A stretch of 25,646 nucleotides of DNA from an uncultured Campylobacter sp. Lineage in GTDB: Bacteria; Campylobacterota; Campylobacteria; Campylobacterales; Campylobacteraceae. Numbering within the stretch: position 1 is the first letter of the stretch; every line of letters begins with the position of its first letter. Under the pieces are notes generated by a model. The model was not told the DNA's origin and did not search any database. It saw only the letters and a program-made list of their open reading frames with translations. A program made the translations under genes and the position numbers. The stretch lies in NCBI GenBank assembly GCA_900539505.1, contig UQCL01000031.1:1-25646 (forward strand). Direction: 5' to 3'. Positions 1 through 7,999 of this stretch are shown here, one piece after another.

Positions 1-227
1 GACATGATCTAAGCCTAGCAAGCCTGCGAGATAGCTATAATTACGATAGCAAATCAAGCTCTATAGCAGCAGGTATAGGCATAAGCGGAACTAAAACAAA
101 CTCCGATCCATCTCGTCCTCATGCCATAAGCAACAACATAGTAAGCTATTCAAATTCTAAGCTTTCAAGCATAAACGCTAACTACTCTAGATCAAAATCA
201 AGCAATATAAAATTTAAAAATTCCTAA
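1..227 (+). CDS. C-terminal end of a haemagglutinin-repeat (two-partner-secretion type) protein, partial
   Basis: The frame is open from the window edge (first full codon at 3) to tandem stops TAA TAA at 225-230; the start lies outside. The roughly 74 visible residues are rich in Ser, Asn, Ala and Gly, with stretches such as DSKSSSIAAGIGISGTK and SNSKLSSINANYSRSKSSN. This resembles the Ser-rich filamentous-haemagglutinin repeats of secreted TpsA/CdiA-like exoproteins. The chain simply ends after a Ser/Lys/Asn tail (NIKFKNS); no VENN-type motif or folded toxin domain is visible in this portion. DNA here is far more AT-rich than the trp genes that follow, which fits a horizontally acquired or fast-evolving surface protein. 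The family call rests on composition and repeat style only. Confidence 0.5.
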   Translation, partial: HDLSLASLRDSYNYDSKSSSIAAGIGISGTKTNSDPSRPHAISNNIVSYSNSKLSSINANYSRSKSSNIKFKNS

Positions 228-239
228 TAAGGAAATAAA

Positions 240-641
240 ATGAAATTTTTAAGGCAATACAAAAATATTATTCTATTGCCGTTTATGCTAATTATTTCGT
301 TTTTTGTTTTTCGTATGATTTATACGGAAATAATTAGTGAGTGCGCTCCAATGAGGCTTTTTTCAAAAAATTCTCTAAGTAATAGCGGTTATGTTAAGTT
401 AAAAGCAAAATGTATAAGAAAAGCTTTGGAAAATAACGACAATCACCTTATTATGCAGTATTTTAAAAGAGAAACGAGCGAGTGTCTTGAGATCATTGAT
501 GAACCGTCAAAGATCCCACATAATTTGATTAGAGTTAATAGCTTTGAAGAGTGGAAAAAATTAAGGCTTACAGATACCGACAATATAATTTGTCCTATCG
601 GTAATTATAAAAAGAGCGATATTAGCAATGAAAGCAAATAA
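240..641 (+). CDS. Small membrane-anchored hypothetical protein
   Basis: This is a 133-residue protein I do not recognise. It has a basic N-terminus followed by one strong hydrophobic helix at about residues 9-28 (IILLPFMLIISFFVFRMIY), then a mixed polar region of about 100 residues with four cysteines (in SECAP, AKCIR, SECLE and IICPI). It would be a type II anchored protein with its C-terminal part in the periplasm. The start at ATG 240 is supported by AAGGA at 229-233. It begins 12 bases after the haemagglutinin-like gene, so the two are probably co-transcribed. That position and the low GC suggest an accessory partner of the exoprotein, possibly immunity-like, but nothing in the sequence proves a function. 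Confidence 0.6.
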   Translation: MKFLRQYKNIILLPFMLIISFFVFRMIYTEIISECAPMRLFSKNSLSNSGYVKLKAKCIRKALENNDNHLIMQYFKRETSECLEIIDEPSKIPHNLIRVNSFEEWKKLRLTDTDNIICPIGNYKKSDISNESK

Positions 642-702
642 ATTTATAAATTATTTAAATTTACGGTACTCATCAAGCAAAACGTTAGCCATAATTTGAA
701 GT

Positions 703-720
703 GTAAATTTTAAAATTTAC
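703..720. repeat. Perfect palindrome GTAAATTTTAAAATTTAC
   Basis: An 18-base perfect palindrome lies in the 211-base gap between the small membrane protein and trpB. Its core AAATTTTAAAATTT recurs exactly in three other intergenic gaps (11947-11960, 18478-18491, 20455-20468). It could act as a weak bidirectional terminator for the upstream genes or be a lineage-specific AT motif. Confidence 0.45.
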
Positions 721-820
721 CATCTTGCGCCTCGCGTTTTTGCGGCTGCATATCCGATAAATTTTGAAATAGCGTAGCAAAAGGCGCCGTAAAAAAAGCG
801 AAATTTAACGCGAAATTTTA

Positions 821-847
821 TATAATTTTGCGATTTAATGTGAGGAG
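821..847 (+). promoter_or_regulatory. trpB promoter (-10) and ribosome binding site
   Basis: TATAAT at 821-826 sits in an AT-rich stretch, followed by AGGAG at 843-847 just before ATG 853. The leader would be only about 20 bases, leaving no room for a trp attenuator or leader peptide. No convincing -35 box is visible, as is usual for epsilonproteobacterial sigma70 promoters. Confidence 0.5.
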
Positions 848-852
848 ATAGG

Positions 853-2034
853 ATGAATAAAAAGGCGTATTTCGGGAGTTTCGGCGGGCAGTTCGTGCCT
901 GAGACGGCGATGTTCGCGCTCGAGGAGTTGGAGGATGCGTACAACACCATAACGCAGACGAAGGAATTTAAAGACGAGCTGGGTTGCTTGCTGCGCGAAT
1001 ACGCGGGGCGTCCGACGCCGCTATATCGCGCCGCGCGCCTTAGCGAGCACTATGGGCATGAAATTTATCTAAAGCGCGAGGATCTTAACCATACGGGCGC
1101 TCATAAGATCAATAACGCCCTAGCGCAGGCGCTATTAGCCAAAAAAATGGGCAAAAAAAAGATTATCGCAGAAACCGGCGCAGGTCAGCACGGCGTAGCG
1201 ACAGCGACGGCAGCGGCGCTATTCGGGCTTGAGTGCGACGTGTATATGGGCGAGACCGACGCTGCGCGCCAGCAGCTCAACGCCTTTAGGATGCAACTTT
1301 TGGGCGCAAATTTAATCAAAATCGGCACCGGTCTTAAAACGCTCAAAGAGGCCACCACTGCGGCGATTCAGGCGTGGGTGAACGAGATCGAGAGCGTATT
1401 TTACGTCATCGGCTCGGCGGTCGGACCGCATCCGTATCCGAAGATGGTTAGGGATTTTCAAAGCGTTATCGGCGCCGAGACTAGATCGCAGCTCGCAAGT
1501 AAAGGTATTAAAGCCGACTACGTCCTAGCCTGCGTGGGCGGCGGAAGCAATGCGATAGGAATTTTTAGCGCGTTCGTGGATGATCCTAGCGTGCAGCTTA
1601 TTGGCGTCGAAGCGGGCGGCTTGGGCGCACATACCCCTTATCATGCAGCGACTATTACTAACGGACGCGCGGGCATCATCCACGGCATGAAAACGATCGT
1701 ACTGCAGGATAAATTCGGCATGATCGAGCCCGTACACAGCATTTCGGCGGGGCTTGATTATCCAGGCGTAGGCCCGGAGCACGCGCATCTGCACGAGATA
1801 AGTCGCGCCAAATATGAAGCGGTAACCGACGATGAGTGCATCACAGCGCTTAAACTGCTCTGTAGGCTTGAGGGCATTATTCCCGCGATCGAAAGCGCGC
1901 ACGCGTTAGCGTATTTGCAAAAGCTCTGTCCGCAGTTAAAAGGTAGAAAAACGATCGTCGTAAACGTAAGCGGCAGGGGCGATAAGGATATGGATACCGT
2001 GATGAATTATAAAAAAGGAACGATTTATGGATAA
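853..2034 (+). CDS. trpB: Tryptophan synthase beta chain TrpB
   Basis: TrpB is the PLP enzyme that condenses indole with L-serine in the last step of tryptophan synthesis, as the alpha2-beta2 complex with TrpA. The 393 residues match the usual length of the short TrpB1 form. Visible landmarks are the N-terminal YFGSFGGQFVPE, the PLP lysine K85 in HTGAHKINNA, the ETGAGQHG loop, the phosphate-binding GGGSNAIG loop, and the C-terminal SAGLDYPGVGPEH and RLEGIIPAIESAHALAY. The start is ATG 853 with a good AGGAG site. The stop overlaps trpA by 8 bases, giving translational coupling. No trpE, G, D, C or F lies upstream in the window; the gene directly follows an accessory hypothetical. GC is clearly higher than in the preceding 650 bases. 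Confidence 0.97.
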   Translation: MNKKAYFGSFGGQFVPETAMFALEELEDAYNTITQTKEFKDELGCLLREYAGRPTPLYRAARLSEHYGHEIYLKREDLNHTGAHKINNALAQALLAKKMGKKKIIAETGAGQHGVATATAAALFGLECDVYMGETDAARQQLNAFRMQLLGANLIKIGTGLKTLKEATTAAIQAWVNEIESVFYVIGSAVGPHPYPKMVRDFQSVIGAETRSQLASKGIKADYVLACVGGGSNAIGIFSAFVDDPSVQLIGVEAGGLGAHTPYHAATITNGRAGIIHGMKTIVLQDKFGMIEPVHSISAGLDYPGVGPEHAHLHEISRAKYEAVTDDECITALKLLCRLEGIIPAIESAHALAYLQKLCPQLKGRKTIVVNVSGRGDKDMDTVMNYKKGTIYG

Positions 2035-2773
2035 GATCAAGGCGGCCTTCGCCGGCAAAAAGGCAAATATCGGCTACATCGTGGCGGGCTACCCGAGTCC
2101 AGTGCACACGAAGGAGTTTTTGTCAAATTTAGACGAAAGCGTGATCGACCTGCTTGAGATCGGCATTCCTTATTCCGATCCGCTCGCAGACGGCCCCGAA
2201 ATTTTTAAGGCGAGCTTTTCCGCGGTGCAAAACGGCGTAAATGCGGAGAAGGTATTTGAAATTTTAAAAGAGGTGCAAACGCGCAAGCCGCTTGTGTTTT
2301 TGGTCTATTACAACGTGATCTTTGCCTACGGCGCGCGCGAGTTTGTAGTGCAGGCGGCGCGCTACGGCATCAGTGGACTGATAATCCCCGATCTGCCGTA
2401 TGAAGAAAACAAAGAAATTTTCGCGCTTTGCGAGGAGTTCGGTATCGCGCTCATCCCGCTTATCAGTGTTACGAGCGAGCACCGCGCCGCGCGAGTTTTG
2501 AGCCGCGCGCGCGGCTTCATCTACGGCGTGGGCGCTATCGGCGTGACCGGAAGCAAGCAAACTCCGATCTCGCGCCTAAAAAATATGGTCGCAGATCTTA
2601 AAAAAATGAGTGATCTGCCCGTGGCGATCGGCTTTGGTATTCGCACTGCCGGCGACGTTAAGGCCACAAAAGAATACGCAGACGGCGCTATCATCGGCAC
2701 TGCGATCGTAAATTTATGCGCAAATTACGGCGGGCGAGAGCTGCAAGACAAGATCGCCGAACTTTTTAACTAA
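2027..2773 (+). CDS. trpA: Tryptophan synthase alpha chain TrpA
   Basis: TrpA cleaves indole-3-glycerol phosphate and channels indole to TrpB. The 248-residue TIM barrel carries the catalytic Glu in LLEIGIPYSDPLADGP, with the catalytic Asp in ADGP. It also has the GLIIPDLPYEE loop-6 region and the phosphate-binding GFGIRTAGDV and DGAIIGTAIV segments near the C-terminus. The usual ADGPxIQ is ADGPEIF here, a modest change. The start ATG 2027 lies inside the end of trpB, which explains the absence of a separate strong ribosome binding site. It is only 10 bases upstream of the next gene, so the three form one transcription unit. Confidence 0.97.
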   Translation: MDKIKAAFAGKKANIGYIVAGYPSPVHTKEFLSNLDESVIDLLEIGIPYSDPLADGPEIFKASFSAVQNGVNAEKVFEILKEVQTRKPLVFLVYYNVIFAYGAREFVVQAARYGISGLIIPDLPYEENKEIFALCEEFGIALIPLISVTSEHRAARVLSRARGFIYGVGAIGVTGSKQTPISRLKNMVADLKKMSDLPVAIGFGIRTAGDVKATKEYADGAIIGTAIVNLCANYGGRELQDKIAELFN

Positions 2774-2783
2774 TGGAAAGAGC

Positions 2784-3926
2784 ATGAAAAAGATATTTTT
2801 GATTTTAATCGCAAATTTTTGCCTCGGCGCCAATCTGATGCAATACGATCTTTTCAACCACGACGACAGCGTCGACATCGCCTTGGCATTTGACTCCGCA
2901 TACAAGCCCGATATTGTGCGCCGCGTCGATGGGCAGTCGATGAGCCTTATTTTAAAAGGGCTTGGCGGCGATGAGAAATTTAACGAGATGCGCACCAATC
3001 AAAAGGTCTTAAAAAGCTTTACGATCGCGCCTAAGGGCAAGGATATTGAGATAAATTTCCCCACCGGAGCCGATCTATCGGTCGATGCTCTTACTCAAGA
3101 CGGCAATTTAAAGCTCATTTTGCGGGTAAAAAATCCCGCTTTCGATCAGAGCAAGATGAGCGTAAAGAGCGAGGCGAATGAGACGGCGCAAAGCAGCAGC
3201 AACGGGATTTCCGTGATGCCGATAATAGTAGCGTTACTGCTTGCGGCTGCGGCTTTCGTCGGCGTGCGAAAATTTTTATCACACAAGCCGCAAAAAAGTA
3301 TCGACGAGACATGGCGGGTTTTTGAAGACGACGCTAGCATAGAGGGCGCTGACGTGGACGAAGCGGGCATAGATGAAATTTTAAACGACTCCTCTTTTAA
3401 AAATCAGAGCGGATCAAAGAACGCAAATTATTCTGACGCGCAAGAGTTTGCGAAGAAAGATGAAGCCTCTGCTTTAAATTCCAAAAATTCTAACGACTCA
3501 AAAAACGTAGATAGCGCAGATTTTTTCGGAGGCGAAAGTGTGGACGAAGAAAGTGCACACGATAAATTTTACGATGAGGTTGCGCGTGCCGAGCGCTCGG
3601 AATCTACGGAGGCGGACGAAAGCTCTGAGAGCGCTGAGAATATAGGCACAGCGGATAAAATTTCGCCGCTTAAAGTAGGCCCTGTCGAGAGTGGCACGAT
3701 GGAATTTCGCGAGGGAGCAAAAGAAAGATCGGATACAAAAGAGCCTAAAGTTTCGGCATTTAAAAGCATTTTAGAAAATGAGCTGCTTAGCTCGGATACC
3801 GCAAGGCCTAGCGACGTGCGAGTAGAGCTTGTGCGCGAGATCGACGAAAATAATGCTGCCGTAGTGCTAAGCTTCGCGGGCAAAAAACATCTAGTAGTGT
3901 TAAAAAGCTCCAACGCTATCGATTGA
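2784..3926 (+). CDS. Secreted/membrane protein with acidic cytoplasmic tail, FliO-like architecture
   Basis: The 380-residue protein starts with a signal peptide (MKKIFLILIANFCLGA). A beta-rich extracytoplasmic domain follows at about 18-118, similar in style to AMIN-type domains (DIALAFDSA, LKLILRVK). There is one transmembrane helix at about 142-162, then a long acidic, Ser/Asp/Glu-rich, probably disordered region at about 170-335. A short C-terminal module (VELVREIDENNAAVVLSFAG, then KKHLVVLKS) has the strand pattern of the FliO core domain. FliO helps assemble the flagellar export gate. In C. jejuni, from memory, trpA lies close to fliN and a FliO-type gene, which supports the idea. The similarity is architectural and unproven, and C. 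gracilis is reported to be non-motile. The gene follows trpA by 10 bases with GGAAAG before ATG 2784. Confidence 0.6.
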   Translation: MKKIFLILIANFCLGANLMQYDLFNHDDSVDIALAFDSAYKPDIVRRVDGQSMSLILKGLGGDEKFNEMRTNQKVLKSFTIAPKGKDIEINFPTGADLSVDALTQDGNLKLILRVKNPAFDQSKMSVKSEANETAQSSSNGISVMPIIVALLLAAAAFVGVRKFLSHKPQKSIDETWRVFEDDASIEGADVDEAGIDEILNDSSFKNQSGSKNANYSDAQEFAKKDEASALNSKNSNDSKNVDSADFFGGESVDEESAHDKFYDEVARAERSESTEADESSESAENIGTADKISPLKVGPVESGTMEFREGAKERSDTKEPKVSAFKSILENELLSSDTARPSDVRVELVREIDENNAAVVLSFAGKKHLVVLKSSNAID

Positions 3927-4033
3927 TGAGGCGTGGAATTTTGCAGCTTGCGGGCTTTGCAACCCATAAAATTTTTGCAATTTGTTAAATTTTAAAAATT
4001 GCGGAATTTTATATCGCTAGAAATTTATGCCAC

Positions 4034-4074
4034 ATTTAAGCCTTATCACCAAAAGGTCGCGATGAGGCTTAAAT
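4034..4074. terminator. Inverted repeat between convergent genes, possible bidirectional terminator
   Basis: Arms 4034-4047 (ATTTAAGCCTTATC) and 4061-4074 (GATGAGGCTTAAAT) pair over 14 bases with a single non-Watson-Crick pair and a 13-base loop. It lies between the FliO-like gene (plus) and the TonB receptor (minus), which converge. T-runs on either side are weak. Confidence 0.45.
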
Positions 4075-4146
4075 TTAAAAAGAAAGAGGGCAAAGGCTCG
4101 GGTAAGCTTTAAAATTTAACCCGCGTCTTGCCCGTATAAACTTGAT

Positions 4147-6237
4147 CTAAAATCTTACTTCCAAATCGACGTAGAAATTTCGTCCAGCACCCACCACCAC
4201 AGTTTCGCGCGTGCGGTTTGCGTTGATGTAGTGGCGATCAAAAATATTATTTACGCCAAAGCTTACGTCCGCGCCGTCAAGTACCGAAATAACGCCGTTT
4301 TTGATCTTGTAGCTTCCTCTGAAATTCGCGATCGTAAAGGACTTATCTACATAAAAATACTCCCTCCCGCGTGCAAAATATGAAGCGGGTTTGGAGTGAG
4401 GTTTGAAATAGTGGCTCACCTGAAATCCTAGACTCAAATCTTGCAGCGGCGAATAATCTATGTTCGCGCTTAACTTTTTGGCGTGGTTATTGATGTTTTC
4501 GTGCGTCTTTTTATTGTAAATTCTAAGTCGCTCGAAGCTCGCGCCGAAATCAAAGTCCTGCGTTTGGTAGTTTGAGCTTAGCTCAAAACCATGCCTTTTG
4601 GCTTGATCGATATTTTGATACTGTCCGTATTGTTGCGAAAAGCCGCCCGGCGGTACGCCAAGATGCGGTAGCGGCTTAACGTCAATCATATCTTTGATAT
4701 TGCCGTTAAAGTAGATAAATTTCATATTGAAGTGATCGTCCGTAAAAATTTCATCCTGTTTAAAACTAAATCCGACCTCGTACTCTTTGACGGTCTCGGG
4801 CTTTAGATCGGGATTTGGGATGTAATAATACATTCGGTTGATAGGCCCTGCTTGCGATGTTTCGTGCGGAGTAGGCGCGCGGAAACTCTCGCTGTATCCT
4901 GCTAAAAGCGTAAATTTATCAAAGAGCGTATAGGCAATCGCCGCGCGCGGAGAAGATCTCGAATCTTTAAATTTAGCCGATCTGCCTTTGATATCTCGAT
5001 CGAATCTATCGTATCTACCGCCTAAGGTAAGCTCCAAATCATCGTGCAAGCGGATCAGATCCTGCGCGAAAAGTCCGTAGCTATTGTATTCGTTCGGAAA
5101 TGAGGCGAAATCTCTTAGCGCTCCATTTTGGATAAAGATCGCATCCTCCTGCCTGTTTTCGTAATCGCCGCCGAAAGCGAAGCTATGATTTAAAAAGCCC
5201 GTATCAAATTCCGAGATATTTTTGATCTCTAGTCCCTTACGATCGTCTTTGTTTGCGTAGCTGCCGGTATCTGCGCCGTCGATATAGCCGCGTTTATACT
5301 CGGCTCTGCTTTTGTAGGCCTTAAAAGACATATCCACTAGCGGGCTTTGCGGCGTAAAGCTCCAATCAAAAACGTAATCTCTCTGGCTTAAATTTCCGCT
5401 TACGAAGAGATCTGCATCATTTTGCCATAGTGTCTGCCACATCGTGTGTAAATTTTCGTCGTAATCAAAGGCGCTGAAGCTTATGCGGTGATCTTCCAAA
5501 TTCGCGCCGATCTTAAAAAATCCGGTATCGATATGCTCGTTATTAAAGCTCTTGTCGTAGCCCTCGCCGTAGTGCGTGCCGCCGTCTGCGAACTTAACGT
5601 TGCCGTAGCTTGCGCGCTTGCCGTAGAGTAAAACATCAATCGGAATTTCCTCGCCCTTGCCGTAAATCGCGCCGCGCGTGCTATGCATATTGTTTGATTC
5701 GAGTCTCTGTCCTAGCATCAAGCCTACGTTTTTGCCCTCGCTTAGATAATCGCTCGCGCTTTTGGTCTGCATATTTACGATACCGCCGATTGCGCCCGAG
5801 CCGTGAAGCACGGACGAGGCGCCCTTTATGACCTCGACGCGCTTTAGGATATCGCTATCGGTGCGAAAGGATGAGATCATATTCGAGTACATCCCCGCGC
5901 TTCTGCGCACGCCGTCTTGTTTGATGATGACGCGCTCATCGCTTTGATATCCGAATCCGCGGATCTGAAACTGCCTGCCGATTTGCCGCCCCATATCCAT
6001 ACTGCCGTCGACGCCCGGTATCTGCATGATCGAATCGATCACGTTGGTTTTGGCTTTCATATCTTTGGGGGTTAAAATTCCGGCCGAGCCCGCGTATTTT
6101 AGGTTATCGACCGCGCTTACCGTCGCTTGCACGACGATTTGGCCTAGATCTTGCGACTTCGTGGCGTTATTTTCGGCCGCATTCGCTCCGCCTATCGCGC
6201 CTATTGCAAGCGGCACCAATAAAATTTGCTTTTTCAT
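4147..6237 (-). CDS. TonB-dependent outer membrane receptor, haem/haemoglobin receptor type
   Basis: The 696-residue protein has a signal peptide ending GGANA, a TonB box around residues 32-37 (QIVVQA), a plug domain with IDSIMQIPGVD, QIRGFG, VEVIKGASSVLHGSGAIGG and IVNMQTK, and a 22-strand-type barrel ending in Phe (YVDLEVRF). The FRAP and NPDL boxes, with a His between them (FRAPTPHETS, then IPNPDLKPET), are hallmarks of haem/haemoglobin receptors, so I favour uptake of haem iron through TonB-ExbBD. A siderophore receptor is the alternative. The start is ATG 6237 with AAAGG seven bases upstream. It is monocistronic and divergent from yedE. The promoter region holds inverted repeats, so regulation by iron through Fur is plausible but not shown. 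Confidence 0.88.
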   Translation of the reverse strand: MKKQILLVPLAIGAIGGANAAENNATKSQDLGQIVVQATVSAVDNLKYAGSAGILTPKDMKAKTNVIDSIMQIPGVDGSMDMGRQIGRQFQIRGFGYQSDERVIIKQDGVRRSAGMYSNMISSFRTDSDILKRVEVIKGASSVLHGSGAIGGIVNMQTKSASDYLSEGKNVGLMLGQRLESNNMHSTRGAIYGKGEEIPIDVLLYGKRASYGNVKFADGGTHYGEGYDKSFNNEHIDTGFFKIGANLEDHRISFSAFDYDENLHTMWQTLWQNDADLFVSGNLSQRDYVFDWSFTPQSPLVDMSFKAYKSRAEYKRGYIDGADTGSYANKDDRKGLEIKNISEFDTGFLNHSFAFGGDYENRQEDAIFIQNGALRDFASFPNEYNSYGLFAQDLIRLHDDLELTLGGRYDRFDRDIKGRSAKFKDSRSSPRAAIAYTLFDKFTLLAGYSESFRAPTPHETSQAGPINRMYYYIPNPDLKPETVKEYEVGFSFKQDEIFTDDHFNMKFIYFNGNIKDMIDVKPLPHLGVPPGGFSQQYGQYQNIDQAKRHGFELSSNYQTQDFDFGASFERLRIYNKKTHENINNHAKKLSANIDYSPLQDLSLGFQVSHYFKPHSKPASYFARGREYFYVDKSFTIANFRGSYKIKNGVISVLDGADVSFGVNNIFDRHYINANRTRETVVVGAGRNFYVDLEVRF

Positions 6238-6270
6238 GCCCCGACCTTTAAAATAAAATTGAAATACATT

Positions 6271-6328
6271 ATTATATATCTACATACTTAAATAAGGTTG
6301 AAATTTAATTTCAAAAATATTTGAAATT
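6271..6328 (-). promoter_or_regulatory. Promoter and clustered TTGAAATT half-sites of the TonB receptor gene
   Basis: Read on the minus strand, TATAAT occurs at 6276-6271, about 34 bases before the ATG. Just upstream is a perfect inverted repeat: arms 6307-6315 (AATTTCAAA) and 6320-6328 (TTTGAAATT) with a 4-base spacer. A further TTGAAATTT lies at 6298-6306 and a related TTGAAAT at 6259-6265. The half-sites differ from the classic Fur box but their clustering on the promoter suggests an operator. Confidence 0.45.
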
Positions 6329-6664
6329 TGTTTTTATTGGCGGCAAGTATTGTGCCCTGTCTGAGCCGCTTACGCGTTTTTACTTCGTCTTGTCCGTACC
6401 TTGCCCGCGCCGTTTCTGCCCCCTCCGCTCCGCTTGTATCCGCCTACATCACGTCCGCGCTACCTCTACGCTTTAGCTTTTTGTTTCGATCCGTCTGTGC
6501 CGAAATCTGGCAGATAAATTTGGCGTTTTTATCTCAACAAAGAGTCTAAATTTAAACGTCCGCGATTTACTTGCGTCTAAATTTATCGACTGCCCTCGCG
6601 ATTTAAATCTTTCGCTTTTCGTAAATTTAGATCGGAATTTATTTACTTTTTATTTTACAAAGGA
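6329..6664. other. Intergenic region without a recognisable gene
   Basis: I see no credible gene in the divergent gap between the TonB receptor and yedE. From about 6350 to 6500 the plus strand is strikingly pyrimidine-rich. An open frame at 6328-6549 (73 codons) has no ribosome binding site and reads as low-complexity Ser/Leu/Arg. The rest, about 6540-6660, is AAATTTA-type AT-rich spacer. Confidence 0.5.
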
Positions 6665-6708
6665 TAAAATCGCGCCTAAGAGATCGGTCGATCTAGATTA
6701 TTTCAGGA
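6665..6708 (+). promoter_or_regulatory. yedE promoter with palindrome in the leader
   Basis: A -10-like TAAAAT lies at 6665-6670. It is followed at 6681-6694 by the palindrome AGATCG-GT-CGATCT (6-base arms, 2-base spacer), which would fall within the first bases of the transcript. A ribosome binding site AGGA is at 6705-6708, seven bases before ATG 6716. The palindrome may be an operator. Confidence 0.4.
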
Positions 6709-6715
6709 TCTTTTC

Positions 6716-7777
6716 ATGAATAACGTTAAATGGTACATCATCGCAAGCGCCGTGCTAGGCGTGCTGGGTGCGACGCTGGTGCATTTCGGAAACCCGGGCA
6801 ATATGGGCGTTTGCGTCGCTTGCTTTTTGCGCGACACCACCGGCGCGTTAGGCTTTCACCGAGCTGCCGCAGTGCAATACATCCGCCCGGAGATCATAGG
6901 GCTCGTGTTCGGCGGCTTTTTGGCAAGCGTGCTTTGGACGCGCGAGTTCGCGCCGGTTACGGGCAGCTCGCCGTTTGCGAAATTTTTCCTAGGGATCTTC
7001 GCGATGATCGGCTGCCTTGTATTTTTGGGATGCCCGTGGCGCGCGTTTTTGCGCCTAGGCGGCGGCGATTTGACCGCGCTAGCCGGGTTAGCGGGTCTGA
7101 TCTGCGGCGTACTCATTGGGTTTTTGCTTAAAAAGCGCGGCTATGAGGCGAGCAAAGAGGCAAGACTTAGCGGCCCGATCGGAATTTTGCCCGTGATACT
7201 AGGCGCGGCGCTGCTTGCAGCTTTGGTTCTCGGACTCAAAACGGGCGAGGGCGGCGCGCTTTTTATCTCCGCTAAAGGCCCCGGCGCGCAACACGCCGCG
7301 GTAGGCATCTCGCTGGCTGCGGGCATTATCGTGGGCGCGGTGATGCATAGAAGCAAATTTTGCAGCGTCGGCGCGTTCGGTAGAATTTTCCGCGGCGATT
7401 TCTCGATGTTTTGGGGCGTGCTGAGCGTCATCGTGTTTGCAAGCATCGTAAATATCGCGTTTGGACAATACAAGCTCGGCTTTGAGGGCCAGCCTATCGC
7501 GCATAACGATTTCGTTTGGAACTTCTTGGGTATGGTGCTCGCGGGTCTTTGCTTCAGCCTAAGCGAGGGCTGCCCGGGCAAGCATCTGGTGCAGGCCGGC
7601 ACGGGAAATTTAAGCTCGGGCGTCTTCGTCATCGGCATGGCGGCGGGCGCCGCGATCGCGCATAATTTCTTGCTCGCAAGTTCGGCCAAAGGTATAACAG
7701 AGTTCGCTCCTTACGCGGTTGCGATCGGTTTTGTTTTCGCGCTTTACGTGGGGATTTTCCAAAGACGCGTCGGCTAA
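6716..7777 (+). CDS. yedE: YedE family selenium-metabolism transporter (FdhT-like)
   Basis: This 353-residue inner membrane protein has about nine to ten hydrophobic helices and belongs to the YeeE/YedE family, in the subgroup tied to selenium use. Signature segments are the N-terminal C33-x2-C36 (MGVCVACFLRD), GCPWR at 105-109, HRSKFCSVGAFGRIFRGD at 211-228 and SEGCPGKHL at 283-291. Conserved membrane cysteines fit transport of a thio- or seleno-compound. In C. jejuni the homologue Cj1500 (FdhT), with the TusA-like FdhU, is needed for formate dehydrogenase activity. No tusA/fdhU-like gene follows here, although yedF and selD lie 16 kb downstream in the same window. The gene appears monocistronic and ends before a strong terminator hairpin. 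The exact substrate is inferred. Confidence 0.88.
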   Translation: MNNVKWYIIASAVLGVLGATLVHFGNPGNMGVCVACFLRDTTGALGFHRAAAVQYIRPEIIGLVFGGFLASVLWTREFAPVTGSSPFAKFFLGIFAMIGCLVFLGCPWRAFLRLGGGDLTALAGLAGLICGVLIGFLLKKRGYEASKEARLSGPIGILPVILGAALLAALVLGLKTGEGGALFISAKGPGAQHAAVGISLAAGIIVGAVMHRSKFCSVGAFGRIFRGDFSMFWGVLSVIVFASIVNIAFGQYKLGFEGQPIAHNDFVWNFLGMVLAGLCFSLSEGCPGKHLVQAGTGNLSSGVFVIGMAAGAAIAHNFLLASSAKGITEFAPYAVAIGFVFALYVGIFQRRVG

Positions 7778-7850
7778 CGCAGACGTTAGCAGAACTTGGC
7801 TCGGTTCGCTGTCATACGCTTGGTGTAACGGCAAACCCATGCTTTAATTG

Positions 7851-7895
7851 CAAAATTATATACGGTGAAATTTAAAATCACCGTATAAAATTTTG
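7851..7895. terminator. Strong bidirectional terminator after yedE
   Basis: Arms 7851-7868 and 7878-7895 pair along 18 positions with a single A-A mismatch at 7858/7888. The inner stem is TATACGGTGA with TCACCGTATA around a 9-base A/T loop. An A-tract (52-55) and a T-tract (91-94) flank the inner stem, as in Rho-independent terminators on both strands. Confidence 0.75.
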
Positions 7896-7999
7896 TGCCG
7901 CTATAACTTTAAAAAGCAATTTTTGTGCCTGCGTTAGTAAATTTTAAAGTCATTCTTGCTAGACTACGCATTAAATTTTGCTAAATTTAAGGTTGTTTT

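Noticed and set aside
717..950. Minus-strand open frame over the trpB promoter and start
   Set aside because: It overlaps the certain trpB start and its promoter and has no protein-like pattern.
6328..6549. Open frame of 73 codons upstream of yedE
   Set aside because: No ribosome binding site, low-complexity Ser/Leu/Arg composition from a pyrimidine-rich tract, and no family resemblance.
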